A DNA stretch of 64,000 bases from an uncultured Aquimarina sp. (GCA_947498595.1 CANMKX010000002.1:269343-333342), one strand, 5' to 3'. Shown: positions 40,784 to 50,967, counted from the stretch's first letter. Program-made: numbers and translations. The notes: generated by a model from the letters alone, not told the origin.

Positions 40784-41627
40784 AAAAGTTACGATACTCT
40801 TTAGGTGTTCGTTCTTTAATCTTTTTAAACTTACGATTAAAGTTAGATATATTATTAAACCCAGACTTTTCTGCTATTTCTGTAACAGAAAGGTCTTTGT
40901 TTTCTTCCAATAATTTACATGCATGTTCTATACGTACTTCACTCAAAAATTGGAAATATGTTTTATTAGTACGTTTTTTAAAATATTTACAAAAAGCATT
41001 CTGACTCATTGTTGCTACAATCGCTATTGTATCGAGAGTAATATGTTTATTAAAATTCTCTATAGTATATTCAAATACATTACTCATTCGCTTTCCTTCC
41101 ACATCTGTATATTTCTTTTCGTATATAAAAGACGAAAGCGAAGTATATTCAATCTTAGATAGTTTTTTTAATAACTTAAAGAATAACAAAAAACGATCTA
41201 TTTTAGAAGAAGTTTGTATTTTCAAAAACAATTCCTTGATTTTATTTTTTGACGAAGTAATTTTAAAACCTGCTTCAGAGCGTTTAAAAAAACTCCCTAA
41301 TGTTGACAATTCATCTAATTCAAAAAAATCTTCTCCAAAAGATGACTTTGTAAAAAATAAAGATAACATATGTGATTTTGGAGTATCTTCTTCTACAGGA
41401 TCGCTCTTAAAAACATGCGGAATATTACTTCCGATCACGAACACCTCACCTGCTTTATAGTGATTTATTGTATCTCCAACAATTAATGTACCTTCTCCAT
41501 ATAGGATAATACTAATTTGAATTTCTTCATGTTGGTGTAGTTTATCATAAAAAACTCTTTCATAATCTTCTTGAAAAACCAGGGCATCCCCCTTTGGTTT
41601 AGGAATCTTAAAAGGAAGTACTTTCAT
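40776..41627 (-). CDS. AraC-family transcriptional regulator
   Basis: Cupin N-terminus plus C-terminal HTH SVTEIAEKSGFNNISNFNRKFKKIKERTPKEYR. Confidence 0.92.
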   Translation of the reverse strand: MKVLPFKIPKPKGDALVFQEDYERVFYDKLHQHEEIQISIILYGEGTLIVGDTINHYKAGEVFVIGSNIPHVFKSDPVEEDTPKSHMLSLFFTKSSFGEDFFELDELSTLGSFFKRSEAGFKITSSKNKIKELFLKIQTSSKIDRFLLFFKLLKKLSKIEYTSLSSFIYEKKYTDVEGKRMSNVFEYTIENFNKHITLDTIAIVATMSQNAFCKYFKKRTNKTYFQFLSEVRIEHACKLLEENKDLSVTEIAEKSGFNNISNFNRKFKKIKERTPKEYRNFFR

Positions 41628-41855
41628 CTTAATCCGCGCTAAATTTTTATTAAAACTCTTTTCTATTCTTTTCTTTAAAATTGATTTCTGATACTATTAT
41701 ATCCATTTTATTTTTACTCTAAATATCTGTTTTAAAACCAATTTTGAATTAAATATACGCAAATACTACTCATAAAACCTTGTTAATATGATATGCTGGA
41801 TAATATAATACAGTTAATTGATAATTACTTACCATTAGGTAGATTTCATTTGACT

Positions 41856-41863
41856 TAATTTTG
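41856..41863 (+). promoter_or_regulatory. Possible -7 element (TAATTTTG) of hydroxyproline operon
   Basis: TAnnTTTG motif about 30 bp upstream of the 41893 start; no clear -33 match. Confidence 0.35.
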
Positions 41864-41892
41864 GAACAGTTAAAACGAGCAAAGCTATTTTT

Positions 41893-42822
41893 ATGAAAAT
41901 ACAATGGAAAGGCGTAATGCCAGCAGTAACCACAAAATTTACAGACGACGATCAATTAGATCTAGAAATGTTTGCTGTAAACATTAAAGCACAATTAGAA
42001 GCTGGTGTTCATGGAATTATTTTAGGGGGAACTCTAGGAGAAGCTAGTACACTTTCTGATGAAGAGAAAAGAACACTAGTACGAGAATCAGTAAAATTAG
42101 TTGAAGGAAAGATCCCTGTCATCATTAATATTGCAGAACAAACTACCAAAGGAGCTATAGAAGCTGCTCAAAAAGCTAAAGAAGATGGTGCCTCTGGATT
42201 AATGATGTTACCTCCTATGAGGTACAATGCAAGCGATAGAGAAACTATTGCTTATTTTAAATCAGTAGCAGCTAGTACAGATTTACCAATTATGGTATAC
42301 AACAACCCTGTGGATTATGGAATCGAAGTAACCTTAGAAATGTTTGAAGAACTATTAAAGGACTGTCCTAATATACAAGCTGTTAAAGAATCAACTCGTG
42401 ATATTTCAAATGTAACTCGTATCAAAAATCGCTTTGGTAACCGTTTAGCAATTCTTTCTGGAGTAGACACGCTAGCCCTTGAGAGTCTTTTGATGGGAGC
42501 CGATGGATGGGTTGCAGGATTAGTAGACGCCTTTCCGGCAGAAACTGTAGCAATTTATACATTAGCAAAAACGGGTAAAATTGAAGAAGCAAGAGAAATA
42601 TACCGTTGGTTCTTACCTTTACTAGAATTAGATATTAATGCGCGTTTGGTACAAAACATCAAATTAGCAGAAGTAGCTACAGGTATCGGTACCGAAAACG
42701 TACGTGCACCTCGTTTACCTCTCATAGGAGAAGAACGTCAACATGTATTAAACATTATAGAAACTGGATTAAAGACAAGACCTACTTTACCTGAATATAA
42801 AGGAATAGAAGTACTTGCTTAA
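41893..42822 (+). CDS. DapA-superfamily protein; likely 1-pyrroline-4-hydroxy-2-carboxylate deaminase
   Basis: GTLGEASTLSDEEK, MVYNNPVDYG, QAVKESTRD (Schiff-base Lys); operon context with Hyp epimerase. Confidence 0.8.
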   Translation: MKIQWKGVMPAVTTKFTDDDQLDLEMFAVNIKAQLEAGVHGIILGGTLGEASTLSDEEKRTLVRESVKLVEGKIPVIINIAEQTTKGAIEAAQKAKEDGASGLMMLPPMRYNASDRETIAYFKSVAASTDLPIMVYNNPVDYGIEVTLEMFEELLKDCPNIQAVKESTRDISNVTRIKNRFGNRLAILSGVDTLALESLLMGADGWVAGLVDAFPAETVAIYTLAKTGKIEEAREIYRWFLPLLELDINARLVQNIKLAEVATGIGTENVRAPRLPLIGEERQHVLNIIETGLKTRPTLPEYKGIEVLA

Positions 42823-42835
42823 GAATATTCGTAAT

Positions 42836-42889
42836 AGCACTTCATGCCACGTCAAATTTTAATTAAATTTGAGGTGGTTGTGCTTTTTG
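42836..42889 (+). terminator. Intergenic hairpin with T-run (possible attenuator/terminator)
   Basis: agcac..ccac.tcaaattt-taatt-aaatttga.gtgg..gtgct followed by ttttt. Confidence 0.6.
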
Positions 42890-43008
42890 AGAGCATACTA
42901 AAAACAAAAGATCATTTGACATCACTGGAAATAAAGAAATATTATTTCAAATAAATTCAATTGGTCTAAGAAAAATAGCATCAGAAAAGATTCAAAAAAA
43001 TAAAAAAG

Positions 43009-44607
43009 ATGATCACAGAAATAACTATTACAGGAAAAAATCAAATAGGTAACACGCTATCTGCTAACGGATCTAAAACATTTACTACTTTTAATCCACA
43101 ACAAAACACAACAAACACTCAACAATTCACAGAAGCTTCTCCTCAAGAGATCCAACAAGCAACGCAATTAGCTACCATAGCCTACCAATCTTATAAAAAT
43201 ATTTCTGGATCAAAAAAAGCTGAATTCTTAAATGCTATTGCCGACGAAATTCTCGCTTTAGATCAAGAGTTATTAGATGTCTATATGGCTGAATCTGGTT
43301 TACCACAAGGTAGAGCTCAAGGAGAAAGAGGTCGTACTATTGGTCAATTACGCGCTTTTGCTGCACATGTTGCTAATGGTACTTGGGTAGATGCAACAAT
43401 TGATAAAGCGCAACCAGAACGTGCTCCAATGCCAAAAGTAGATTTACGTAAAATGCTTGTTCCTTTAGGACCAGTGGTTGTTTTTGGAGCTAGTAATTTT
43501 CCTTTAGCATTTTCTACAGCAGGAGGAGATACAGCATCTGCATTAGCTGCTGGGTGTCCAGTGATTGTTAAATCACATCCAATGCATGCGGGAACTGGAG
43601 AATTAGTGGCTGCTGCTGTTAATAGAGCTGCCCAAAAAACAGGAATGCCTAATGGTGTATTTTCTAATTTAAATAGTAGCGGAATTGAGGTAGGTACTGC
43701 ATTAGTAAAAGATCCTAATGTAAAAGCCATAGGGTTTACAGGAAGCATCAAAGGAGGAAGAGCATTATACGATCTAGCTGCACAACGCGAAGAACCTATA
43801 CCAGTATTTGCCGAAATGGGAAGTATTAATCCAGTAGTTTTACTACCTAATATTACTGAGGAAAAAAGCGATGATTTAGCTAAAACATATGCTGGATCAA
43901 TTACACTTGGAGCTGGTCAATTTTGTACAAACCCGGGGCTATTATTAGGGATAAAAGGAAATGCATTAGATCAATTTACAAACACTCTTGCTTCAGAAAT
44001 TGTAAAAATAGATCCAATTTGTATGTTACATCCTAACATCGCCAACACTTTTCAGGAAAGCAAAGAAAAAATGATAGCGCAAAATGGTGTTGAGGTTAAA
44101 GCTAATTATAATCAAGAAGCATCTACAAATTATGGAAAGCAAGCAATCACAACTGTTTCGGGAGATACTTTTTTAAATAATCCAACATTACATCACGAAG
44201 TATTTGGCCCTTATTCAATGGTTGTACAATGTAATGATACTGAGCAATTAGAAGCTGTCATCTCTAAATTAGAAGGACAATTGACTGGAACTATTATGTC
44301 ACAAGATCAAGAAATAGAACAATACCCACAGGTTGTTAATGCGCTACAAAATCGAGTAGGTAGAATCATTTTTAATGGAGTTCCTACAGGAGTAGAAGTA
44401 TGCCCGTCGATGCAACATGGTGGTCCATACCCTGCCTCTACCGATAGTCGTTTTACATCTGTTGGAGTTAATGCAATCAAACGTTTTGCTAGACCTTTTA
44501 GTTTTCAAAATTGGCCTCAAAACTTATTACCACAAGAGTTACAAAACGAAAATCCTTTAGGAATTTTGCGTCTTGTTGATAATACTTATACAGACAAAGC
44601 TATTTAA
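43009..44607 (+). CDS. NADP-type aldehyde dehydrogenase, likely 2,5-dioxovalerate (alpha-ketoglutarate semialdehyde) dehydrogenase
   Basis: PVVVFGASNFPLAFSTAGGDTASALAAGCPVIVKSHP, FTGSIKGGRAL, GAGQFCTNPGL. Confidence 0.88.
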   Translation: MITEITITGKNQIGNTLSANGSKTFTTFNPQQNTTNTQQFTEASPQEIQQATQLATIAYQSYKNISGSKKAEFLNAIADEILALDQELLDVYMAESGLPQGRAQGERGRTIGQLRAFAAHVANGTWVDATIDKAQPERAPMPKVDLRKMLVPLGPVVVFGASNFPLAFSTAGGDTASALAAGCPVIVKSHPMHAGTGELVAAAVNRAAQKTGMPNGVFSNLNSSGIEVGTALVKDPNVKAIGFTGSIKGGRALYDLAAQREEPIPVFAEMGSINPVVLLPNITEEKSDDLAKTYAGSITLGAGQFCTNPGLLLGIKGNALDQFTNTLASEIVKIDPICMLHPNIANTFQESKEKMIAQNGVEVKANYNQEASTNYGKQAITTVSGDTFLNNPTLHHEVFGPYSMVVQCNDTEQLEAVISKLEGQLTGTIMSQDQEIEQYPQVVNALQNRVGRIIFNGVPTGVEVCPSMQHGGPYPASTDSRFTSVGVNAIKRFARPFSFQNWPQNLLPQELQNENPLGILRLVDNTYTDKAI

Positions 44608-44617
44608 TAAAAAAATA

Positions 44618-44689
44618 ATAGGGTTATATTTAGATACAAAATATTTCTTAAGTAATATACAAGAATATCATTCTATAATATAACCCTAT
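44618..44689. repeat. Inverted repeat (13-bp perfect arms, 46-nt loop)
   Basis: atagggttatatt (44618-44630) / aatataaccctat (44677-44689). Confidence 0.7.
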
Positions 44690-44701
44690 AATTAGCATAT
44701 C

Positions 44702-46438
44702 ATGAATTATTTAAAACACTTATTTTTTAGTATCCTTCCCTTGTTTTTTATGGGCTGTTCTACAACACCCGATATTCAAAAAGAAAATTCTGACGTTTTA
44801 AATAAAATCATCACTACTTATCAAGATCATAAAAGCTATGATGAAGACAAATATCCTTTAGGTATCTATACAGAGGAACATTTAATTTCTGAAGTTGATT
44901 TTGCTAAAGAAATTCTTGCACAACTTAAAACTCTAGATACTTCTACATTATCCGAAACAGAAAATATATCAGCTGCATTACTTACATTTAATTTAGAAGA
45001 AATCGTTACTCGTTATAAATTTGAAACACATCTTAACCCATTATTATCAGATGCGGGTTTTCATAATAATCTAACATATCGTGTCCGTCCTCTTACTAAT
45101 TATGATCAAGTAAAAAAATATTTAAATACTCTAAATGCAATCCCTAATTATGTAGCTCAGCATTTAGTTTTTTTAAGAAGAGGCTTAGAAAAAGGAATTT
45201 CTCAACCGCGCATCATTTTTAATGGTTATGAATCTACGTATAATACCCATATTACAAATACTGTAGAAGAAAACTTCTATTATTCACCATTCAAAAATCT
45301 ACCAAAAAACATCACTGCAACGCAAAAAGATTCTATACTCGTTGCTGCACAAAAAGCTATTAACGAAAGTGTTATTCCTGAATTCAAAAAGATTAAACAT
45401 TTTTTCGAAAACGAATATTTTCCAAAAACTAGAACTGCATTAGGAGTCTCAACGACACCTAATGGAAAAGAATATTATCAAAGTCGTATCAAGTTTTACA
45501 CAACTTTAGATTTAACGGCAGAAGAAATTCATCAAAAAGGAACTAAAGAAGTAGCTCGTATTCGCTTCGAAATGCAAAAAATCATTTCAGAAGTTGATTT
45601 CTCAGGAAGCTTTACCGATTTTATCACATTTCTACGCACAGATGAGCAATTTTACGCAAAAACAGCAGAAGAACTTTTAAAAGAAGCTCGTAATATCGCT
45701 AAGAAAGTGGATGCACAACTTCCACGGTATTTTATTACTCTTCCTAGAAAACCATATGGAGTAGCACCTGTTCCTGATGCTATTGCTCCTAAATATACAA
45801 CAGGGCGTTATATCGGAACATCAAAAAACAGTACAGATCCTGGTTATTATTGGGTAAATACTTACAACCTCAACAGCAGGCCTCTCTATTCATTGCCTGC
45901 ATTAACTGTACATGAAGCTGTACCTGGACATCATTTGCAAGGAAGTCTTAATAATGAGTTAGGAGATAGTATTCCAACTTTCAGAAAAAACACTTATTTG
46001 TCAGCTTATGGAGAAGGGTGGGGATTATATTCAGAATTTCTTGCTGAAGAAATGGGAATTTATAAAACTCCATATGAACGCTTTGGAAAACTCACATACG
46101 AAATGTGGCGAGCATGTAGATTGGTTGTTGATACTGGAATTCACATCAAAGGATGGACACGTGAACAAGCTGTAAATTATATGAGCTCAAATTCTGCTTT
46201 GTCTCTACATAATATCAATACAGAAGTAGATCGATACATTTCTTGGCCAGGACAAGCATTATCATATAAAATAGGAGAACTCACCATACGAAGACTTAGA
46301 AAAGAAGCGGAAACAGCTCTACAAGCTAAGTTTAATATTAGAGACTTCCACGAAGTAATTTTAGAACAAGGTACAGTAACACTTCCTATTCTAGAACAAC
46401 GTATTAAAAAATATATAGAAAGAAAGAAAAATGAGTAG
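44702..46438 (+). CDS. DUF885 family lipoprotein (putative metallopeptidase)
   Basis: Lipobox FFMGC; VHEAVPGHHLQG; YGEGWGLYSEFLAEEMG. Confidence 0.88.
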   Translation: MNYLKHLFFSILPLFFMGCSTTPDIQKENSDVLNKIITTYQDHKSYDEDKYPLGIYTEEHLISEVDFAKEILAQLKTLDTSTLSETENISAALLTFNLEEIVTRYKFETHLNPLLSDAGFHNNLTYRVRPLTNYDQVKKYLNTLNAIPNYVAQHLVFLRRGLEKGISQPRIIFNGYESTYNTHITNTVEENFYYSPFKNLPKNITATQKDSILVAAQKAINESVIPEFKKIKHFFENEYFPKTRTALGVSTTPNGKEYYQSRIKFYTTLDLTAEEIHQKGTKEVARIRFEMQKIISEVDFSGSFTDFITFLRTDEQFYAKTAEELLKEARNIAKKVDAQLPRYFITLPRKPYGVAPVPDAIAPKYTTGRYIGTSKNSTDPGYYWVNTYNLNSRPLYSLPALTVHEAVPGHHLQGSLNNELGDSIPTFRKNTYLSAYGEGWGLYSEFLAEEMGIYKTPYERFGKLTYEMWRACRLVVDTGIHIKGWTREQAVNYMSSNSALSLHNINTEVDRYISWPGQALSYKIGELTIRRLRKEAETALQAKFNIRDFHEVILEQGTVTLPILEQRIKKYIERKKNE

Positions 46439-47441
46439 AAAAACCTTTTTTTGTGTAGATGCACATACGTGCGGAAATCCTGTACGTGTAGTAGCAGGTG
46501 GTGGCCCCAATCTTGAAGGTGCGAATATGAGTGAAAAACGCCAGCATTTTCTAAACGAATATGATTGGATTCGCAAAGGATTAATGTTTGAACCTAGAGG
46601 TCATGATATGATGAGTGGTAGTATTCTCTTTCCTCCTCATAATGACCAAAATGATTTTGGTATTCTATTCATTGAAACTTCAGGATGTTTACCTATGTGC
46701 GGACACGGAACTATAGGGACTATCACTATCGCTATTGAAGAAGGTTTAATAACTCCTAAAGTACCTGGGAAAATCAAAATGGAAGCTCCTGCTGGCTTGG
46801 TCAACATTGAATACCAACAGAATGGAAAAAAAGTTGATTGGGTTAAACTTACGAATGTAAAATCGTATTTAGCTGCAGAAGGACTCACTGTTACTTGTCC
46901 AGGATTAGGAGAAATTACTTTTGACGTTGCTTATGGTGGAAATTATTATGCAATTGTTGATCCACAGAAAAATTTTAGTGGAATGCATAATTATACTGCT
47001 AGTCAATTAATTCAGTACTCGCAAATAACAAGAGAATTGATTAACGAAAAATATCCCAATTTATTTATACATCCAGAAAACGATACTATTAGAGATGTAA
47101 CTCATATGTTATGGACAGGAGATCCTTTAGATCCAACCTCTTCAGGACGTAATGCTGTATTCTATGGAGACAAAGCTATAGATCGTTCTCCTTGTGGGAC
47201 TGGAACTTCTGCTAGAATGGCTCAATTATATGCTAAAGGAATTTTAAAACCTGGAGATGAATATATTCATGAAAGCTTCATAGGTTCCAAATTTACTGGC
47301 CGAATTGAAGAAGAAACTGAATTGGATGGAAAAAAAGCCATTCTACCAAGTATACAAGGGTGGGCAAAAGTATATGGCTATAACAATATAATTATTGATG
47401 AAGAAGATGATCCATATGCACATGGATTTCAGGTAATTTAA
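46431..47441 (+). CDS. 4-hydroxyproline 2-epimerase (proline racemase superfamily)
   Basis: CVDAHTCGNPVRVV; both catalytic Cys in MCGHGTIG and DRSPCGTGTSARMA. Confidence 0.9.
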   Translation: MSRKTFFCVDAHTCGNPVRVVAGGGPNLEGANMSEKRQHFLNEYDWIRKGLMFEPRGHDMMSGSILFPPHNDQNDFGILFIETSGCLPMCGHGTIGTITIAIEEGLITPKVPGKIKMEAPAGLVNIEYQQNGKKVDWVKLTNVKSYLAAEGLTVTCPGLGEITFDVAYGGNYYAIVDPQKNFSGMHNYTASQLIQYSQITRELINEKYPNLFIHPENDTIRDVTHMLWTGDPLDPTSSGRNAVFYGDKAIDRSPCGTGTSARMAQLYAKGILKPGDEYIHESFIGSKFTGRIEEETELDGKKAILPSIQGWAKVYGYNNIIIDEEDDPYAHGFQVI

Positions 47442-47474
47442 ATATTATAAATTGTAACTTAAAAATAAAATCAT

Positions 47475-48719
47475 TTGAAAAATTGTGTGATTATAGGTGG
47501 TGGTATTATTGGTTTATCTACAGCATACTATTTACGTAAAGAAGGACATCAAGTCACAATTATTGATCAATCTAATATGACTTCAGGAGCCTCTTTTGTC
47601 AATGCTGGATACATTACTCCTAGTCATATCATACCGTTAGCTGCTCCAGGGATGATATCCAAAGGAATTAAATGGATGTTTGACTCGTCTAGTCCTTTTT
47701 ATGTAAAACCAAGATTGGATAGCGACTTTCTCAAATGGTCTTGGGCTTTTAAAAAGAGTGCTACGCATAAAAAAATGGAACGTTCCATACCATTAATCAA
47801 AGAAATTAATGTCTTAAGTCGCGAACTATATCAAGATATTAAAAAATCAGGAGATTTTGATTTCCATTTTGATCGCAAAGGATTATTAATGTGTTACAAA
47901 ACTGATGAAGCTGGAGAAGAAGAATGGGAAGTAGGTCAACGCGGTAAAACACTAGGTTTAGGTGTTGTAAACTTATCAAAAAGTGAAGTACATCAATTAG
48001 AACCTAATGTAAATTTAGATATTAAAGGCGCTGTTTATTATGATACTGATGCTCATATGACACCTGGTGAATATATGAAGCAACTATACCAATATTTACA
48101 AAATGATGGAGTTATATTTCATACTGAAGAAAAAGTAGAAGATCTACACGTTCAAAACAATCGAATAACTACTATTCAAACTAACAAGCAGTCTCTTATT
48201 GCTGACGAAGTTATCATTGCAGCAGGTTCATGGAGTCCTTTAGTCACAAAAAAACTTGGTATTAAAATACCTACACAAGCTGGTAAAGGATATCGTATAA
48301 ATGTTGAACGTTCGACAGGTATACAAATTCCCGCTATCTTACTAGAAGCTAAAGTTGCTGTAACTCCTATGAATGGCTTTACGCGGTTTGCTGGTACTAT
48401 GGAAATTGGAGGTATTAATCATGATATAAATCCTACGCGAGTTGGTGCAATAGCTAAAGCTGCAACTGCTTATTACAAAGGTTTAGAAATTCACCAATCC
48501 GAAATTGATAATGCAGCTTGCGGTCTACGTCCTGTATCACCTGACGGATTACCATATATTGGTCGAACCAATAAATATAAAAATGTTTGCATTGCTTCTG
48601 GACATGCTATGATGGGGTGGAGTTTAGGACCTGCAACAGGAAAACTTATAGCTGAGGTTATTTCAGATAAAAAAACTTCTCTTGAATTATCTGCTTATCA
48701 TCCTGACAGAAAGTTTTAA
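47475..48719 (+). CDS. FAD-dependent oxidoreductase, likely D-hydroxyproline dehydrogenase
   Basis: VIIGGGIIGLSTAYYLRKEGHQVTIID; GLRPVSPDGLPYIGR; last gene of the Hyp operon. Confidence 0.85.
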   Translation: MKNCVIIGGGIIGLSTAYYLRKEGHQVTIIDQSNMTSGASFVNAGYITPSHIIPLAAPGMISKGIKWMFDSSSPFYVKPRLDSDFLKWSWAFKKSATHKKMERSIPLIKEINVLSRELYQDIKKSGDFDFHFDRKGLLMCYKTDEAGEEEWEVGQRGKTLGLGVVNLSKSEVHQLEPNVNLDIKGAVYYDTDAHMTPGEYMKQLYQYLQNDGVIFHTEEKVEDLHVQNNRITTIQTNKQSLIADEVIIAAGSWSPLVTKKLGIKIPTQAGKGYRINVERSTGIQIPAILLEAKVAVTPMNGFTRFAGTMEIGGINHDINPTRVGAIAKAATAYYKGLEIHQSEIDNAACGLRPVSPDGLPYIGRTNKYKNVCIASGHAMMGWSLGPATGKLIAEVISDKKTSLELSAYHPDRKF

Positions 48720-48737
48720 ATAAATACTATATAAAAA

Positions 48738-48776
48738 AGAGCCAAAATATTGATGCATTTTGGCTCTTCATTTTTT
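48738..48776. terminator. Bidirectional terminator
   Basis: agagccaaaat...attttggctct plus T-run. Confidence 0.85.
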
Positions 48777-48794
48777 AATATTTCTTTTACTGAA

Positions 48795-49484
48795 TTAACG
48801 AGGTAACGTAAAGCTATATCCAGCTATTGGGCGATTTGTGTTCCATAACCAAATCCATACATTATAACTTTGTCCAGATTGTAATCTTAAATTATAGAAT
48901 CCTTCAACTCCTGAGTTAGGTCCATGAATATCAATATTTGTTTGTTGAATCACGTTTCCTTCTCCAAAAGTACTTCCTTCTGCTAATACAATTCCTGCAT
49001 TATAATTATTATGCCCTAAACAAGTTCTCGCAAATTGATAAAACAATTCTACACGATTAACTGAGTTTGATATTGGTGATGCTACTGAAGATTGAAAATC
49101 AAACGCATTACCATTGATTAACGTTACAGTAGTTGCTGGAACATCTACATCAACAGTATAAGTAGGTCCATATGCTACAACATAACGTCCACGACGTATC
49201 TCAACACCCGTTTCAATTTTTGCTGACCATCCAGATTCTTTACCTTCCCAATATTGTTTTACAACTTGTTTTCCATCTAAAGAATCTTCATATAAATATA
49301 TATATCCTCCTAAAGCTCTTCCTGTAGAAGGTCTATTTAAGTTGATTCTAAAGCTCGTATTTCCTACTATTTCAATATCTTCAATTCCTGTTTCAGACAA
49401 TGAATCCTTAGAGGCATACTCAACTTTAAAATTAGTTAAATTCTCTATCTCTATATTATTCTGTGTTAATGTATCTGTACTCAT
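48795..49484 (-). CDS. Hypothetical protein without recognised family
   Basis: 229-aa ORF, no signal peptide; Trp/Tyr/Asn-rich beta-type C-terminus (SYNVWIWLWNTNRPIAGYSFTLPR). Confidence 0.65.
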   Translation of the reverse strand: MSTDTLTQNNIEIENLTNFKVEYASKDSLSETGIEDIEIVGNTSFRINLNRPSTGRALGGYIYLYEDSLDGKQVVKQYWEGKESGWSAKIETGVEIRRGRYVVAYGPTYTVDVDVPATTVTLINGNAFDFQSSVASPISNSVNRVELFYQFARTCLGHNNYNAGIVLAEGSTFGEGNVIQQTNIDIHGPNSGVEGFYNLRLQSGQSYNVWIWLWNTNRPIAGYSFTLPR

Positions 49485-49996
49485 TATAATCTTTTATTAA
49501 TATTGTTTATATTAAATTCTTATAAAATAGCATCAAATAAATTTCAATGAATTATATGAGATCTCACCACTAGTGTATAATTCATTTTTTTGACATTGCT
49601 AATGTACAGCAAGAGACAGAAACATTTTTACAAACTAACCTTCAACGCTTTACGTTATTAACTTTATCTTAAAACTAATTATCAATTTTGTCATCCAAAA
49701 GTTATGAAACCTAGAAAATATCCTTCATTTCACACAAACACAATTTACTGATAAACAACACTTAACAATCTTCAATATTTCAATCGCTTAAATCTATTAA
49801 TAAGTAAAAGTCATTCCAAAAAAAAACATAATACACTAAAAATCAACAACCAATGTAAGAATCACAATACAACAACGTCTAAACAATCGTATATCATCAC
49901 AAAGAATTAGCCACTCAATGATATTAAGTAATTATTAATACACGATTTCTCCATCGAACGTAAACGAGGAGTACACACTATTTTTGTCATAATAGT

Positions 49997-50031
49997 AAAC
50001 ACTTTATCTCAATAAGATAAGGTGTTTTTTT
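49997..50031 (+). terminator. Orphan terminator-like hairpin in gene-free region
   Basis: aaacactttatct...agataaggtgttttttt; no supported plus-strand CDS immediately upstream. Confidence 0.6.
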
Positions 50032-50160
50032 ATGCAATAAATTTACTAGCTACAATTAATTTAAAAAACATGGCCTCTTTACGGTTTGTCGTAATATTCT
50101 CAATCGATGTTACTATAGATTTGCTCACTTATAAACAAACCATATATAAATTTATAAAAA

Positions 50161-50886
50161 ATGAAATTGAATGTATTTATAATTACAGTAAGTCTAGTAC
50201 TATTTTCATCTTGTGCTCTACATAAAGGTCACCTTAGTTTTCAAACAAAATCTGATGAAATAATAGCAACACCAAAAATAAAAAAATTCATAAATGATCA
50301 TCCTAACCCATCTATTGTACTCAAAGCTACAAGAGTCGAAAATAAGTCAACACAATCTGATCCCAATAATTATATCTATAATGCTATAGAAAAAGAATTA
50401 TTACTTGCTGGTTTCGATGTTAAAGATCGTGGTTTATATAATGAGGTAGTAGAAAAGTCCAGTGAAATTAGTTATGCCGATCTAAAAAAACTCACTAATA
50501 CAGAATTATTATTAGAATTAGTAAATATATCTACCAATATAGAATATGGGACAAATAAATTTTATACAAAAGAAGGGGAAGAAAAAATATCTGCTAAAAA
50601 CTTCATTCAATACGGGGCTTCTATTGTTTTTAAACTAACAATTATAGAAACTAATCAGTTCGCAGGCAGTTATACATTTAATTTTACTCCATGTAGCGAT
50701 AAAACTACAGGCTGTGAATGTGAGATTGCTTATAAAAATTATTCTCCCGTTCTCGTATACCCTCATCTAAGTCAATGCAAAGATCCTAAAAATAACTCAA
50801 AAGGATATGAGTACGTTTCAAAAGACGTTATGGAAGAATTCGTCCGCAATGGTGTCAAACAAATGATTCAAGAAATGAAGAATTAG
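50161..50886 (+). CDS. Hypothetical lipoprotein (CsgG/DUF799-like?)
   Basis: Lipobox LVLFSSCALHKGH; IYNAIEKELLLAGFDVKDRGLYNEVVEK. Confidence 0.65.
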   Translation: MKLNVFIITVSLVLFSSCALHKGHLSFQTKSDEIIATPKIKKFINDHPNPSIVLKATRVENKSTQSDPNNYIYNAIEKELLLAGFDVKDRGLYNEVVEKSSEISYADLKKLTNTELLLELVNISTNIEYGTNKFYTKEGEEKISAKNFIQYGASIVFKLTIIETNQFAGSYTFNFTPCSDKTTGCECEIAYKNYSPVLVYPHLSQCKDPKNNSKGYEYVSKDVMEEFVRNGVKQMIQEMKN

Positions 50887-50967
50887 CGTTAAATATCATT
50901 TTTACATGTACAATAATTGTCCTTACTATTCGTTTAAACATATATATTAATCATAAAATTATAACAA

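Noticed and set aside
43344-43751. 135-aa minus-strand ORF inside the aldehyde dehydrogenase
   Set aside because: Antisense of the conserved ALDH active-site region; length is explained by codon bias of the real gene.
50022-50225. 67-aa plus-strand ORF MFFYAINLLATINL...
   Set aside because: Overlaps the terminator-like hairpin and the lipoprotein signal sequence in another frame; the lipoprotein reading is better supported.
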